Origin: Trichopria drosophilae
Lineage: Eukaryota > Arthropoda > Insecta > Hymenoptera > Diapriidae
Length of the DNA stretch: 64,000 nucleotides
Direction of reading: 5' to 3'
Assembly: GCA_030407085.1 (NCBI GenBank)
Contig: CM059585.1
Span: forward strand, 98,054,501 to 98,118,500
Notes under the pieces: generated by a model
Told to the model about the DNA's origin: nothing
The model's database searches: none
The model's input: the letters and a program-made list of their open reading frames with translations, nothing else
Program-made: the position numbers and the translations under genes
Part shown: one piece after another, positions 53,482 through 63,884 of the stretch
How the letters are laid out: the number at the start of each line of letters is the position of its first letter
Position numbering within the stretch: the stretch's first letter is position 1

Positions 53482-54633
53482 ATGGGCGACGAAAATAATC
53501 AAACGATGAATGCGTCGCTGGCCTTAATGGCATCTATGGCAGAAAATTTTGCCCTCCAAAACAGTATTAGCAGTTTACCCTATTTTGATGGTAAGAATAT
53601 CCCTTTGAAGGATTTTTTGCAAGACGAGCGTAATGGATTGGCATTACTTCCTGAGGGGTCAGATCAGGTGTATGTAACTGCTGTTCTGAGCCGACTTCAA
53701 GGTTCAGCGCGAAACAGCACTTATGGAAAAACATTCCGGACCGTAAATAGTTTAATCGACCATCTTAAACGTCGTTTCGCGCCCGGAAAAAATTATCCTT
53801 ATTACCAACATGAAATTGAAACTGCCCGAATGCGACGCAATGAAACCGTAGCGGATTTCGCGGACCGACTTAGTATTCTATTAAGTAGCGCGCGCACCGC
53901 ATTGCAAGGTGAAGTCGAGCAAGTAACCGACCCTATGATGAGACCTTTGGAGTTGTGCGTTTTAGATGCGTTCGTACGTGGACTACCCGATGATATGGCA
54001 ATGAGTGTAGACTTAAAAGAACCTAAAGATCTCGAGGGAGCCCTAAAGATCGCGCAACGAATAGAAAATAGGATGCAATCGGGTATAATACCAGAGGTTA
54101 GGGGATCAAAAATGCTGTATGCTCGTGATAGAAGTCCCGAATACACTTCGTTACCAAATTCTATAGGTATACTGCGAAGAACACCTACTACCTCGAGTTA
54201 TTCGCCAACACCACCGCAGCACGATTTTCCTACACCGTATTACCCGCATTATTATCCTTTCCATCCTTACTATCCACCACCATTTCAAATACCTCCGTTA
54301 TATGCGCCTCAGTCTTATTAGACGCATAACGTACATCACAATCCGAATAATTCATCTATGACGTCACGAATTCGACCAGTACTTCCTAACGTTAACCAAT
54401 CGGACCGATCCATGCGATCAGAGTCGCCCGTGCGTAACCGTGACGGTGATTTCAGGAATAAATCACCAGCGACGAATGAACATCGGCGTTGGCCGAACGA
54501 TTCCTTTGCGTTAAATACGGGGGAGCGAAGTGTATCACCTGCACCTGCTAGCGAACGTTCGCGCCCTGGTTCATTTTACCGAACTAACTCGCCATATCGT
54601 TCATCCTACCCCGACTCAGGAGAGCTGTCGTGA
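53482..54633 (+). pseudogene. gag: Retroelement gag, one in-frame stop
   Basis: Gag forms the particle shell. The ATG at 53482 (AAAATGGGC context) opens 279 codons containing a Ty3/Gypsy-type capsid region: LPYFDGKNIPLKDFLQD, LSRLQGSARNSTYG, LIDHLKRRFAPGK, then MRRNETVADFADRLSILLSS. A Pro/Tyr-rich tail (HYYPFHPYYPPPFQIPPLY) follows. TAG at 54319-54321 interrupts the frame, which then stays open for 103 more codons rich in Arg and Ser to TGA at 54631-54633. No CCHC zinc knuckle is present, as in known errantiviruses. The stop may be a mutation or a readthrough site. The pol frame lies -1 relative to gag and overlaps it by about 46 bp (54588-54633). Confidence 0.85.
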
Positions 54634-55832
54634 GAACGGAAACAGACCGGGTTTTTAAACTCATCGCCGGCTCGTCGTTACAGCGCGGCTGCGAGTCAGG
54701 ACACCCAGCGCGAGACCAGGAAACCGGCTGTAAAATTTTCAGATTCAACGGAGAATCTGAGTCGCCTGTCATTGAATTGAGGTGCCCTGAAATAAGACTC
54801 GATGATAATAAGGCGAAGTTTTTAATTGATACTGGTGCTGATATCAGCATTGTAAAGATCGGAATTTTACATAGAGATCTAGAAATAGATCCAGACAACG
54901 CAATAGAAATATCGGGAATTTCACCTCATAAGATTGAAACAAAGGGCACCGTGATACTAACACTTTTTGGAAGACCCTTTCCCGTTCATGCTGTATCGTC
55001 TAGGTTTCCGATGGAATATGATGGTATCCTAGGTAACGATTTCCTTAAACAAGAACAAGTGGAGATATCATTTGCCCACAGAACCCTAGTAACGGCCAGT
55101 GACCCTATTAGACCTATTCGTTTCATAGATTCAGTGGTAGGGTCCAAACACAAAAATTCATTTCGCAAATCACCCATTAAGGCAAGTATATACCACCTCC
55201 GGGCAAGGATGCGCGAACCAATAGGGATTGCCGTTAGTAACCCAGAGATTAAAGAGGGTTACCTACCCCGGCTAAAAACGCCTGATGGAATACTTATTGG
55301 CGAAGGCGTGGTCTCCAATGATAACGGTATTTGCCACATATTGGCAATAAACACAACAAACGAAGACGTTGACATCGAAATCGAGCCACAAGAAATAATT
55401 CCATTTGATTGGCACTACTTTCAGGAAGAGGCTCAGCAATTGGATTATGAATCTTCCGAAGAAGATTGCGCATCGGATGATCGCCATCAAGAGCTGGTCA
55501 ATCTCCTTCGGTTAGACCATCTGAATGATGAAGAGAAACAACATCTTATCGATATCCTCCGAGAATTTCCTAACCAATTCCATCTTCCGGGAGACAACTT
55601 ACCCTGTACATCAGTAACATCTCATGACATCCTTACTAGCGATGACGTTCCCGTTACTACCAAGCAGTACAGATTACCGCCCATCCACCGCGAAGAAATT
55701 CAACGGCAAATTCGGAAAAAATTAGAAAATCACGTTATTAAACCCTCAGTGTCTCCGTACAATTCACCTCTTTGGATTGTCCCCAAAAAAACCCGATTCA
55801 AAAGAGAACCCACGATGGAGAATAGTTATTGA
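54588..55832 (+). pseudogene. pol: Retroelement pol, part 1: protease and start of reverse transcriptase
   Basis: This is the -1 frame relative to gag, open from 54588, so expression by -1 frameshifting in the overlap is expected, although no canonical slippery heptamer is obvious. The protease has FLIDTGADISIV (catalytic DTG near 54830) and a C-terminal part with EYDGILGNDFL. After a linker, the RT begins with TKQYRLPPIHREEIQRQI and PYNSPLWIVPKK. There the frame is lost: a run of seven A (about 55785-55791) adds one base relative to the expected frame, and the ORF ends at 55832. Confidence 0.88.
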
Positions 55833-57111
55833 CTTCCAGAAATTAAACGCGAAAACAGTTGGAGATGGATACCCGTTACCGAATACATAAGATATCCTTG
55901 ATTACCTCGGACAAGCCCAGTATTTCACTGTTCTCGATTTAGCAAATGGGTTTCAGCAAATACCAGTTAATGACAAGGATAGTCAAAAAACTGCTTTCTC
56001 AACGCCTGGCGGTCACTACGAGTTCGTTCGAATGCCGGAGGGTTTAAAAAACGCCCCTGCGACATTTCAACGACTCATGGATCAGATACTCATGGGATTG
56101 CAGGGTACCGAACTATTCGTATTTTTGGACGATATAGTTGTGTTCGCAAGAAATTTGGAAGAACACGGTAAAAGGATGCGACGGTTACTCGGGAAACTAG
56201 CGCAGGCAAACTTAGTACTCCAGCCGGATAAGTGCGAATTCCTCAAGAAGGAGGTAACATATTTGGGGCATATAATAACTCGTGACGGACTCAAGCCGGA
56301 CCCAAGGAAAATAAAAGCGGTCGAACATTATCCGCGACCTAAGACAGTTAGAAATATCAGAGAGTTCCTAGGATTGGTCGGCTACTATCGCCGATTTATA
56401 AAGGACTTTTCAATGAAAGCCAAACCACTCACTCTGTTACTAAAGAAGGGACAGCCATTTTTATGGACTGCAGAGCAGGAGAATAGTTTCGTAGACCTAA
56501 GGAGAGCCTTATGCCAATACCCAATTCTACGTTACCCTGACTTTACTAAACCTTTCACAGTAACGACTGATGCATCAGATACTGCGATAGGCGCGATCCT
56601 GAGCCAAAGGATAGGCGACGACGATTTACCGGTTGCTTACCTCTCCCGATCATTATCAAAATCAGAACGTAACTATGCAACCACAGAAAAGGAATGCTTG
56701 GCTGCACTGTATGCGATGATTCAATTCAGGCCGTATTTGTATGGGAATAAGTTCACCCTCGTGGGTGACCACGAACCACTAAAATGGGTAAATTCCAAAG
56801 GAGATATCGGTCAACGATTGATCCGTTGGAAATTGAAATTATTGAACTATAAATATGACTTTGAGTTTAAATCCGGAAAAAGAAATACGAATGCGGATGC
56901 CCCATCTCGGAACCCGGTGGATAGCTCGAACTCTAGCTCGGAAGATCTGGATGATACGGAAGAATTTAAGGTTTTACCAATAAAACGACCAAAAATCGTA
57001 CCAAGGGCAACGAGGTCATCTGAATTACGTGCACACGTACCGCAAACGTCCTCAGCTGTTACTGCTCACGTGTCCAAACCCAGAGGAAGACCGGTAGGAA
57101 GCAAAAAATAA
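55792..57111 (+). pseudogene. pol: Retroelement pol, part 2: reverse transcriptase and RNase H
   Basis: Continues in the next frame from the A7 run. One TAA (55888-55890) interrupts it before the catalytic core. Motifs: LDLANGFQQIPV, MPEGLKNAPATFQRLM, FVFLDDIVVFA (active-site Asp pair in FLDD form), FLGLVGYYRRFIKDFS. RNase H follows with TVTTDASDTAIGAILSQ, ATTEKECLA, VGDHEPLKWV and NTNADAPSR. The tail becomes acidic, then basic (RPVGSKK), and closes at a TAA beside a run of six A (57103-57108), where the frame shifts again. Confidence 0.9.
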
Positions 57112-57841
57112 GCCAAGTATTCCGCTAGTAGTTACTCCACAAGATATAAGTGCGATCGCGACGAGAACTCGCGCACAAACTCAATCACTACAACCTGCAG
57201 CGACGCAGACGTCTCGACCACAACCATCCGAATCGTCATCGACTGATGAGGTAGATGACACGGATGATACTCCTATCCAACGAAAACGGAAGAGTTTGAT
57301 ACCTAGCCTTGACCTTCCGCCCAGACCTACTAGGAAAACATCTCCCGAACCAATCCACCAAAATCCAGTTTTATCAAACCCCTCGAGTGACGAAGAGGAA
57401 GAAGGTGAGAATATAAACAGCATGGCCATGTTCTTCAGTCCAAAGGAGTCAGACGAAAGCGATGAACTTTCGGGCGAAATCGAAGCAATTCCAGCCTCAC
57501 CTTCAATTGGTCAAAAACCTGATTTGGACCCGGCCGCATCAACCAAGGATTTTGGAATAGGCAGGAAACCAAGACCATCATTCCTGAAGGAATTACAAGA
57601 CTCCCTTAAAAGGTATGATGAGACCACAGGAAGCAGAAATGAATCCCTACAATGGGATGGATATGAAGAACCATTAGATATTGTGCTACCTACGAGATTA
57701 TCGCTAGGAAACGAAAAAAGCGAAGAAATACGCGAGTTGTTAAAACAATTAGACCCGTATGATGTCGAGACCATGGATGCAGAAATGGATCGGCGAGTAA
57801 AGGGCACTCTCGCAACGAGAACAAAGCGATGCAGACGATGA
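57101..57841 (+). pseudogene. pol: Retroelement pol, part 3: acidic linker between RNase H and integrase
   Basis: A third frame, open from 57101, encodes a low-complexity, probably disordered stretch rich in S, P, E and D (NPSSDEEEEGENI, SPKESDESDELSG). There is no enzymatic motif. The frame closes at 57841; from about 57801 the next frame takes over with SDADDEEERIEPK, consistent with one extra G in GGG at 57802-57804. Such a long linker is not part of the standard Gypsy pol layout. Confidence 0.75.
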
Positions 57842-58649
57842 AGAAGAAAGAATAGAACCTAAGACAATTTCACCCAGCCGCAGGAAGCCAATGGCGCATT
57901 CAACGCCATTCTGTGCCCAAGAGGAATCACAGGAACCTCGGGTAAGGGAGCAGGTAGCGAGCACACCTACCCCATCAACCATCAAACAGGATATGGTTAA
58001 TATTGAAACGCCACGGGCCAGAAACGAATATCAGTTTTTGCGAAACCGCAGACCCGTCTACCTGCCGGAAATATTAGAAACCACTAGGGAAGAATCTGGG
58101 CCAAGACAAGTATCCGGAATATTGAGTGAAAGAAGAAAATCGAGCAATATCCCAGATGATGATATTCCAAGAGATTTTCGAACCTATCAAAATATGAAAT
58201 CCATCATACGATGCAGAGAGTCACTTACGTACAACAAGAATAACATGGTGCATTTCATTTCAGCTGATGGCGAAGATCCAAGCCCGAACACCCGTCTGCT
58301 GACAGACCTGGGTATAATTGACCCAGATGAGATCCGCGAAAGGAAAATCAGACTAGGACAGGTCATAATCACGCCCTATGGATCGTATAAATTATTTACG
58401 GTAGTGGTAAGTCAACGACACTATGAAACCCTAAGTGTCCGAAACCTAGTCGCGGGCCTGGAAAATCTGAAGTCCGTACTTCTGAGTTTAAAAATTGCGA
58501 GTTTCCGAATTTCAACCGTTGGGAAAATCACTGATAATCTGCCACGCGGACAACTAATCGACATGATCAGATATCTTTGGGGATCTCGACATCAAAATCA
58601 ACATATGCTATGGAAAATCATTAATACCTCCCGAGTCCGATCGACTTAA
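57801..58649 (+). pseudogene. pol: Retroelement pol, part 4: linker plus macro-like domain
   Basis: In the ORF counted from 57891, residues 1-110 continue the linker. Residues about 112-235 (58224-58596) look folded: NKNNMVHFISADGED, then LLTDLGIIDPDEIRERKIRL, GQVIITPYGSYKLFTVVVS, a helix with LVAGLENLKSVLLSL, FRISTVGKITDNLPRGQ and LIDMIRYL. The order and spacing (strand with 'hhSADGE', 'GQV..T..g', 'VVV..R', 'sfRIs..G...d.LP.g.lidmi') resemble macro domains, which bind or remove ADP-ribose. The classic N-terminal Asn-Ala-Asn is not evident. The frame is lost at TTTGGGG (about 58576-58582) and the next frame continues into integrase. Confidence 0.5.
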
Positions 58650-59685
58650 TATTATCAAGGAATATCATAGTAGCAAATCTGGTGGCCATAAAGGCATGAC
58701 CAAAACATATTGGAAAATTCGAGAAAAATATTATTGGACCGGCTTACGCGCGGAAGTGGCGGAATTCATTAGGCACTGTCAATCCTGTCAACAGGCAAAA
58801 TTAGTTCGAGCAAAAACTCGTGAACCATTATTGATCACGGATACGCCATTGGATACGTTTGATAAGGTAGCGTTGGATACGGTGGGTACACTGCCCACCA
58901 CTCCACAAGGAAATAGGCATATATTGACCATGCAGGATCTGCTTACAAAATATTGCATAGCTATACCCATCCCCGATATTAAAGCTGACACTATCGCCAA
59001 CGCTATGGCAATTCACCTTATAGCGCAGTACGGAGCTCCTAGAGCTATACTAACGGATAGGGGAGCATCGTTCGTAGGGAAAATTCTAAAACAATTAGCA
59101 AAAACATTCGAAATAGAACAAATCACCACTTCGGGTTATCGACCGCAAACGAACGGATCCTTGGAGCGTAGCCACGTACTATTAATAGAATATCTTAGGC
59201 ACTATATTAATGATTTCGATGACTGGGATACTCTCATACCGTACGCTATGTTTTCGTACAACACTTCTGTGCACGAGAGTACTAATTTCACCCCCCACGA
59301 ATTAATATTCGGAAAACCAGCCAGAATGCCCAGTAAATTCCCAGATAATCGTAAGTTAGAAACCTATAATTCATATTTAAGAGATTTGATTCTTCGATTG
59401 AGTGAAATTCGCAATATGGCGGCAGATAATCTGCTCGTCGCTAAATATCGCGGTAAGAGAAATTATGACGAGAAATCGAGACCATTCAAAGGTAAGGTAG
59501 GTGACGAGTGTTACATCCTGAAGGAACCCCGTAAAGGTAAATTGGATAATTATTATATTGGACCATTTAAAATTGTTGAAGTTACTGATTTGAATAATGT
59601 GATTGTTGAAACCGATTCCGGTATCAGATACAAAAAGCATGTTGATAAGATTAAGGTACCTGATTTGAACTCGGGACCGGCATGA
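58579..59685 (+). CDS. pol: Retroelement pol, part 5: integrase
   Basis: This frame joins the end of the macro-like region to integrase. The zinc-binding domain has His residues in YHSSKSGGHKG and Cys residues in HCQSCQQAK. The catalytic core has VALDTVGTL (first Asp), ILTDRGASFVG (second Asp) and PQTNGSLERSH (Glu), with 35 residues between the last two: the D,D-35-E triad is complete. The C-terminal part has RPFKGKVGDECYIL and DNYYIGPFKIVEV, as in Gypsy integrases. No break was seen inside integrase. The stop TGA (59683-59685) overlaps the envelope start as ATGA. Confidence 0.93.
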   Translation, partial: GDLDIKINICYGKSLIPPESDRLNIIKEYHSSKSGGHKGMTKTYWKIREKYYWTGLRAEVAEFIRHCQSCQQAKLVRAKTREPLLITDTPLDTFDKVALDTVGTLPTTPQGNRHILTMQDLLTKYCIAIPIPDIKADTIANAMAIHLIAQYGAPRAILTDRGASFVGKILKQLAKTFEIEQITTSGYRPQTNGSLERSHVLLIEYLRHYINDFDDWDTLIPYAMFSYNTSVHESTNFTPHELIFGKPARMPSKFPDNRKLETYNSYLRDLILRLSEIRNMAADNLLVAKYRGKRNYDEKSRPFKGKVGDECYILKEPRKGKLDNYYIGPFKIVEVTDLNNVIVETDSGIRYKKHVDKIKVPDLNSGPA

Positions 59686-61568
59686 TTGGAACCCTTCTTA
59701 TTTCCGTCCTAATGGGAGCCGTTGTGATAACAGCTGCAACTAAGGTTATACCTCTGAAAAACCCAGGACTTTATTTTGAACAAGCTCACATTGCACGATT
59801 CCGTGGCTCGGAATGGAGATTGACTATTGTAATGAGTTTGAACCAATACTTAGCAGAAGACGTCCGTCCGATGATAAAAAGTGCAGAGCAAGAATATCTA
59901 AAATGCTTCTCTTTGCCTGTAAAGGATCACTGTATTGGTGTATGCAGAAGAGCCATATTATTAGAAAAGGAAAACCGGCTCAATGAAATTAGAGAAGAAA
60001 TAACGGATATTCTTAAGGAACTGATGAATGTACCAACACTCAACAACACGGAAAGATCAAAACGGAGAGCTCCTCTTGCATTCCTAGGGTCACTCGGCAA
60101 AACATTGTTCGGTACTTTGACAGAGGATGACGCTGAGTACTTTAATTCTCAGATGGACAAACTTTTTGCAGACAATAAGGAATTGGCAATATTAGCGGAT
60201 AACCAATTACACATCATGGAATCAGGATTTGATAATTTCACTCGAATCACGCAACAGAACACCCATAGGCTTGTGTTCATCGAAGAATTTCTGCACCACA
60301 CCGAAGAATATGTCAGGAACAGAACACGAAAGGACGTGGAACTGGATTATCTGGCCAAATTATCAGAATACTCGGCCATATTGGAAGCAAACCTTGATTC
60401 AAGATTATCTTCCAGCATGACTCTCGTAGAAATACTAAAATCAGTAGCAAAGGGTACCTTCCATCCAAAGTTAATTACCAGAAACCAACTAACCATAATA
60501 GCTAGAGAAATACAAGAAAAAGCACCAGATTACGAGTTACCTATACCCCGAGATTACCTACGAATAGATACATTGGACCAAGCTGGGTGGTTAGAACACG
60601 GTATGCATAAGGGAAAAATGTTTCTCGTTCTTCACATACCCCTCCTAACCCGAATGCCTTATTATATCTTTAAAATTCACCCCTGGACCAGCCCTCAATT
60701 CATCTTCCAGAATCGTACAGGATCATCCTACATCCTCCCAAAATCCAACTATTTGGGAATAAGTAAAGATTGGAGTAGATACTACTACATCGATCATCTA
60801 ACCGATTGTGCATCTACAAATTATCACTTCATCTGTGCGATGAGCCATCCAATCTTTGATGTAACTGCGAGACCATCTTGCGAGGTATCACTGTTACTGC
60901 ACCCAACTTCCGCTGACCTCACTAACTGCAACATTCACTACCATCCACTCCATCGACCGGAGTGGATAGAATTACAGTTCATCGGCGGGTGGCTCTATTC
61001 GATTAACGGACGAGAAGACGTTCATGTATTCTGTGAGGAGTCGGTAAGTCGAATCGTAATCGAGGGACATGGAATATTAATGTTAACACCAGGGTGCAGC
61101 GCAAAACATTGGGACGTTACATTGAGTATGCCACGGACGTTTTATGGAAAAACAACGGTCCAATATACGCCTGAATCGCATCTGAATCTCTCAATGGTTG
61201 CGCCGAACCTGAAGGGAATCATGGAAGAAGTGTCAGCATTGGGAGTAACGCCTTACCATCCAGACCACAAGGAAATTCCTAATTTTGGACAACCAATCCG
61301 TGAGCTGGAAAAACGCTACAATGCGATCCGGGATCATCACAGAGAAAACCAAACCAACCTAATGCGTATGTATGGCGGAGTGTCCGGAATATCATTATCA
61401 TTGATTCTCATTTTTGGGCTCGTCGCATGGGTCCTTATCAAATTCAAAAGACGACGTAGGTCTGTCCCTATCGTTGCTTTTACTTCCGGACCACAACCAA
61501 CAGCTACCATATCCATACCTGCAACATCAGCTATCAACCCGTCTCGTCAAGAAGCAGAAACCGACTAG
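59682..61568 (+). CDS. env: Envelope glycoprotein, baculovirus F-like
   Basis: A 628-residue uninterrupted membrane-fusion-type envelope. Residues 1-19 are a signal-peptide-like hydrophobic stretch. RSKRR at 125-129 is a furin-type cleavage site, directly followed by a fusion-peptide-like APLAFLGSLGKTLFGTLT. Then come a helical region, a Cys-rich ectodomain and a membrane segment at about 565-587 (SLSLILIFGLVAWVLIKF) with a basic stop-transfer KRRRR and a short cytoplasmic tail. This layout matches the F-type envelope shared by errantiviruses and baculoviruses. The ATG overlaps the integrase stop (ATGA) in the -1 frame. In known relatives env is made from a spliced mRNA; no splice site is assigned here. 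It is the only long gene of the element without a visible break besides integrase. Confidence 0.88.
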   Translation: MIGTLLISVLMGAVVITAATKVIPLKNPGLYFEQAHIARFRGSEWRLTIVMSLNQYLAEDVRPMIKSAEQEYLKCFSLPVKDHCIGVCRRAILLEKENRLNEIREEITDILKELMNVPTLNNTERSKRRAPLAFLGSLGKTLFGTLTEDDAEYFNSQMDKLFADNKELAILADNQLHIMESGFDNFTRITQQNTHRLVFIEEFLHHTEEYVRNRTRKDVELDYLAKLSEYSAILEANLDSRLSSSMTLVEILKSVAKGTFHPKLITRNQLTIIAREIQEKAPDYELPIPRDYLRIDTLDQAGWLEHGMHKGKMFLVLHIPLLTRMPYYIFKIHPWTSPQFIFQNRTGSSYILPKSNYLGISKDWSRYYYIDHLTDCASTNYHFICAMSHPIFDVTARPSCEVSLLLHPTSADLTNCNIHYHPLHRPEWIELQFIGGWLYSINGREDVHVFCEESVSRIVIEGHGILMLTPGCSAKHWDVTLSMPRTFYGKTTVQYTPESHLNLSMVAPNLKGIMEEVSALGVTPYHPDHKEIPNFGQPIRELEKRYNAIRDHHRENQTNLMRMYGGVSGISLSLILIFGLVAWVLIKFKRRRRSVPIVAFTSGPQPTATISIPATSAINPSRQEAETD

Positions 61569-62026
61569 TGCATGATGCAACCAAGAAGAACGACATCAAC
61601 AGCATCACCAGCATCACTGTGGCGAGGTCAAGACCAACATCAGAACAAGAAAGATATACCTATTGTAATGCAGGGCCTGGTTGTTCTCGAGGGATTGTTT
61701 TACAATCACCTCATTGTATGACGCTAATGTAATAACGGTACTAGGAGCAACCATGCAAATTAGAAAATAAGATACAATAGATAACCAGGGGAAAATTATA
61801 GGAAAAACTGTAGTACCGGCTCTGGTTGTCTTTCGAAGTGCTTCTTCACTGTACGAAGCAAAATGTGCAACAGTACTAAAGACAACTGTATTGACAACAG
61901 TAAATTTATTCCATATATTAGATAGCTCAGAAGAGACAGAAGGAAGGCGAAAACAATTCAGAATTCAATAACGAGGAACGATAGCATAAATCACCCGGCA
62001 ACCAGCTGTCAGGGATGTCAGCTGAA
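61569..62026 (+). other. Untranslated region between envelope and polypurine tract
   Basis: About 450 bp without an ORF. TTTCGAAGTGCTTCTTCACT then GTACGAAGCAAAATGTGC gives a weak local inverted repeat. Confidence 0.5.
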
Positions 62027-62039
62027 TAAGGGGGAGGGG
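62026..62039 (+). other. Polypurine tract
   Basis: AATAAGGGGGAGGGG directly precedes the 3' LTR and would prime plus-strand synthesis. Confidence 0.85.
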
Positions 62040-62926
62040 TGTTACGTTCCGCGTAAAATTACTTTTTATTAAATTAACATCATCATTCCCACGGAATATA
62101 ATGCTAGATTCCGCGTACATATCATATAAAATTTTAAGATTATCTTTCCCACAGAATATAATTTTCTACATTCGGCATAAATTATAACAATATGCATCGT
62201 TCAAACTTCCACTAAACGTTTTTCAGCGTGCGCGTTATTGGAGGAGTTCTTAAAACTCCTCGGATTACGCGCTCGAAAGATGCATGGTGCGCTGGGAACT
62301 CTTTACTTCCCAGGCCGTGGACTGCCGAAATGCAGGAGTCAGCAGATCGCATGACTTCCTGAGTTGCATCCTCGCACCCTGGTACGAGGTGACGTGTGAC
62401 CGACGCACTATGACTCGATGTTCACTCTTTCCGCGTTCGCATGGCAATCGCCTCGGTAGGTGCTCCCGCGCATTTTTAAGTCCGGTTAACCGTGAAAAGT
62501 GGGCGCGCGATATCGGAACTTTGCGTCTTGTTTAACTGGTGCCCGGTAAAATAAGAACTTTTCCGGTAGGATAAGAATTGGGTTCAGTGAAGTGTAACTG
62601 TGCAATAGTTGACGGATTATACTAATCAGGTATTTTCAAAGTAATTATTACTACCCTTCCTTCTCTCTCGTATTCAATCTTTTTGACTTGTTATTTGCTA
62701 CATATAATTCGAATCATAACTTTACTCGCCATCCGGAGGGGAAACCCTCTACTATCCAATACTAGGATCGGTGGCCTGTAATTTATTAATTTATCTGTAA
62801 GCCAATTATAATTAAAGATAAAATTGAATTCTGAAGGCACTTGTCATTACTCCCAAAATAACCAAAATAACTTATATCGATCAGGCAACCCGTACGGGGG
62901 CTAGCGAAGAGCGAGCCTTTATTTAG

Positions 62927-62961
<35 letters not shown>

Positions 62962-63090
62962 TTCATTGATCCACATATGTTTCCGGGACAAAATTAATAA
63001 TCGGTTTGGTTGTTAATGCCGTAAAACAACCTGGTGTCAGAAGTGATAAAGATACCAGTTGCGGTCGGAACGTAAGTTCCGAACGTAACA
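62040..63090 (+). repeat. 3' LTR
   Basis: 1,051 bp, with the same TG...CA ends as the 5' LTR. The TTTA run (about 62925-62962) is about 16 bp longer than in the 5' LTR, and the 13-bp GTAAGTTCCGAAC unit is single here. These two differences account for the 3-bp length difference. It is followed by CTCG. Confidence 0.95.
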
Positions 63091-63094
63091 CTCG
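63091..63094 (+). repeat. Target-site duplication CTCG, right
   Basis: Matches 51589-51592. Confidence 0.85.
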
Positions 63095-63134
63095 CTTATG
63101 AAACTTATACGTATGAAAATTGAAAATGATTTAC

Positions 63135-63240
63135 AACTATGACCTATGGCCTGGGTCGACGTAAAGTTGAAAATGACCATTTTCAAAACTTCGACCCCGA
63201 CGACAGGCCAGCAGAAGTATTAATAAATAATAGCTGCAAA
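63135..63240. repeat. Fused ends of module Y
   Basis: GACCTATGGCCTGGGTCGAC resembles one hairpin end of module Y, and ATTTTCAAAACTTCGACCCC then GACAGGCCAGCAGAAGTA resembles the other. The about 550-bp interior is absent, so this is a deletion derivative. Confidence 0.6.
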
Positions 63241-63349
63241 ACACTTACTTCATGCACTTGTATTGTAATGGACTATGTCATGCATATCTTACCAATATTG
63301 TCTTTTACTAATTACTGTATTATTATTACTTTTTTTTTTTTTTAATATT

Positions 63350-63660
63350 AGTTTACGTCGACCTTTCTGAACTCATGTTGGACTAAGTCGCGACGGGACC
63401 TATAGTTTATGAAGGTGGATCCCGCGAGCGGAAGAAAAGATGCCGCATATCCTCCTGGCCATAAGGAAAAATCGAATACTTCCCTCGGAAAGTAAAAAAA
63501 AATGCCTCAGACTGCCTGTTTCTCACCCTCGGCATTCTTCATTTTACCTCCCTCGTTGACTCAAAAAAACCGGGACGTACGAACGGACGTATGGATGTAC
63601 AAGATCACAGACAATTTTTTTTTATTGTCGATTTGATTATAATTTATGCAAAATTAAATA
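63350..63660. repeat. Diverged module-Y-like fragment
   Basis: TTTACGTCGACC at the start, and near the end GGGACGTACGAACGGACGTA followed by ACAATTTTTTTTTATTGTCG, recall the GGACGTACGTAC...CAATTTTTTTATTGTTG part of module Y. The middle is more GC-rich and differs. Confidence 0.4.
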
Positions 63661-63827
63661 ATACGAATTACTGAATTTGTTTCGCTTCGCCATCTGGACG
63701 TTTGTTTGGTGGAATTTTTATTCAGTGAAAAGTACACATCCACCTACTAATTCACAGCTAATAACATTTTACTAAATTGATTTTACAAAAAAAAAAAAAA
63801 ATTTTGAAAGCAAATTGAATTTGACAA

Positions 63828-63884
63828 ATGAATCACTTCGTGGTGAAGCTTCTGGGTGGAATATCGCATACAAAAATGGCACTG
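63828..63884 (+). CDS. Possible first coding exon at the right edge
   Basis: ATG at 63828 (GACAAATGAA context) opens 19 codons, ending MAL before a strong donor CTG|GTAAGT at 63884. An internal ATG at 63876 would also end in phase 0 at the same donor. The sequence is too short to identify. It is called only because of the good start context and donor, and because the window ends before a second exon could appear. Confidence 0.2.

Larger units (their letters stand above)
51593..63090 (+). mobile_element. Ty3/Gypsy-type LTR retrotransposon with envelope (errantivirus-like), defective
   Basis: 11.5 kb, complete from LTR to LTR with target duplications, primer-binding site, gag, protease, reverse transcriptase, RNase H, an additional linker and macro-like region, integrase, envelope and polypurine tract. 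The order PR-RT-RH-IN and the FLDD active site place it with Ty3/Gypsy; an envelope after integrase is the errantivirus plan. Breaks: a TAG in gag (54319), a TAA in RT (55888-55890) and four one-base frame breaks in pol (near 55785, 57103, 57802 and 58578). The near-identical LTRs imply recent insertion. It cannot make Pol as sequenced, unless the homopolymer-associated breaks are assembly errors. Confidence 0.93.

Noticed and set aside
53802..54146. 114-codon minus-strand ORF opposite gag
   Set aside because: Shadow of the gag frame on the opposite strand.
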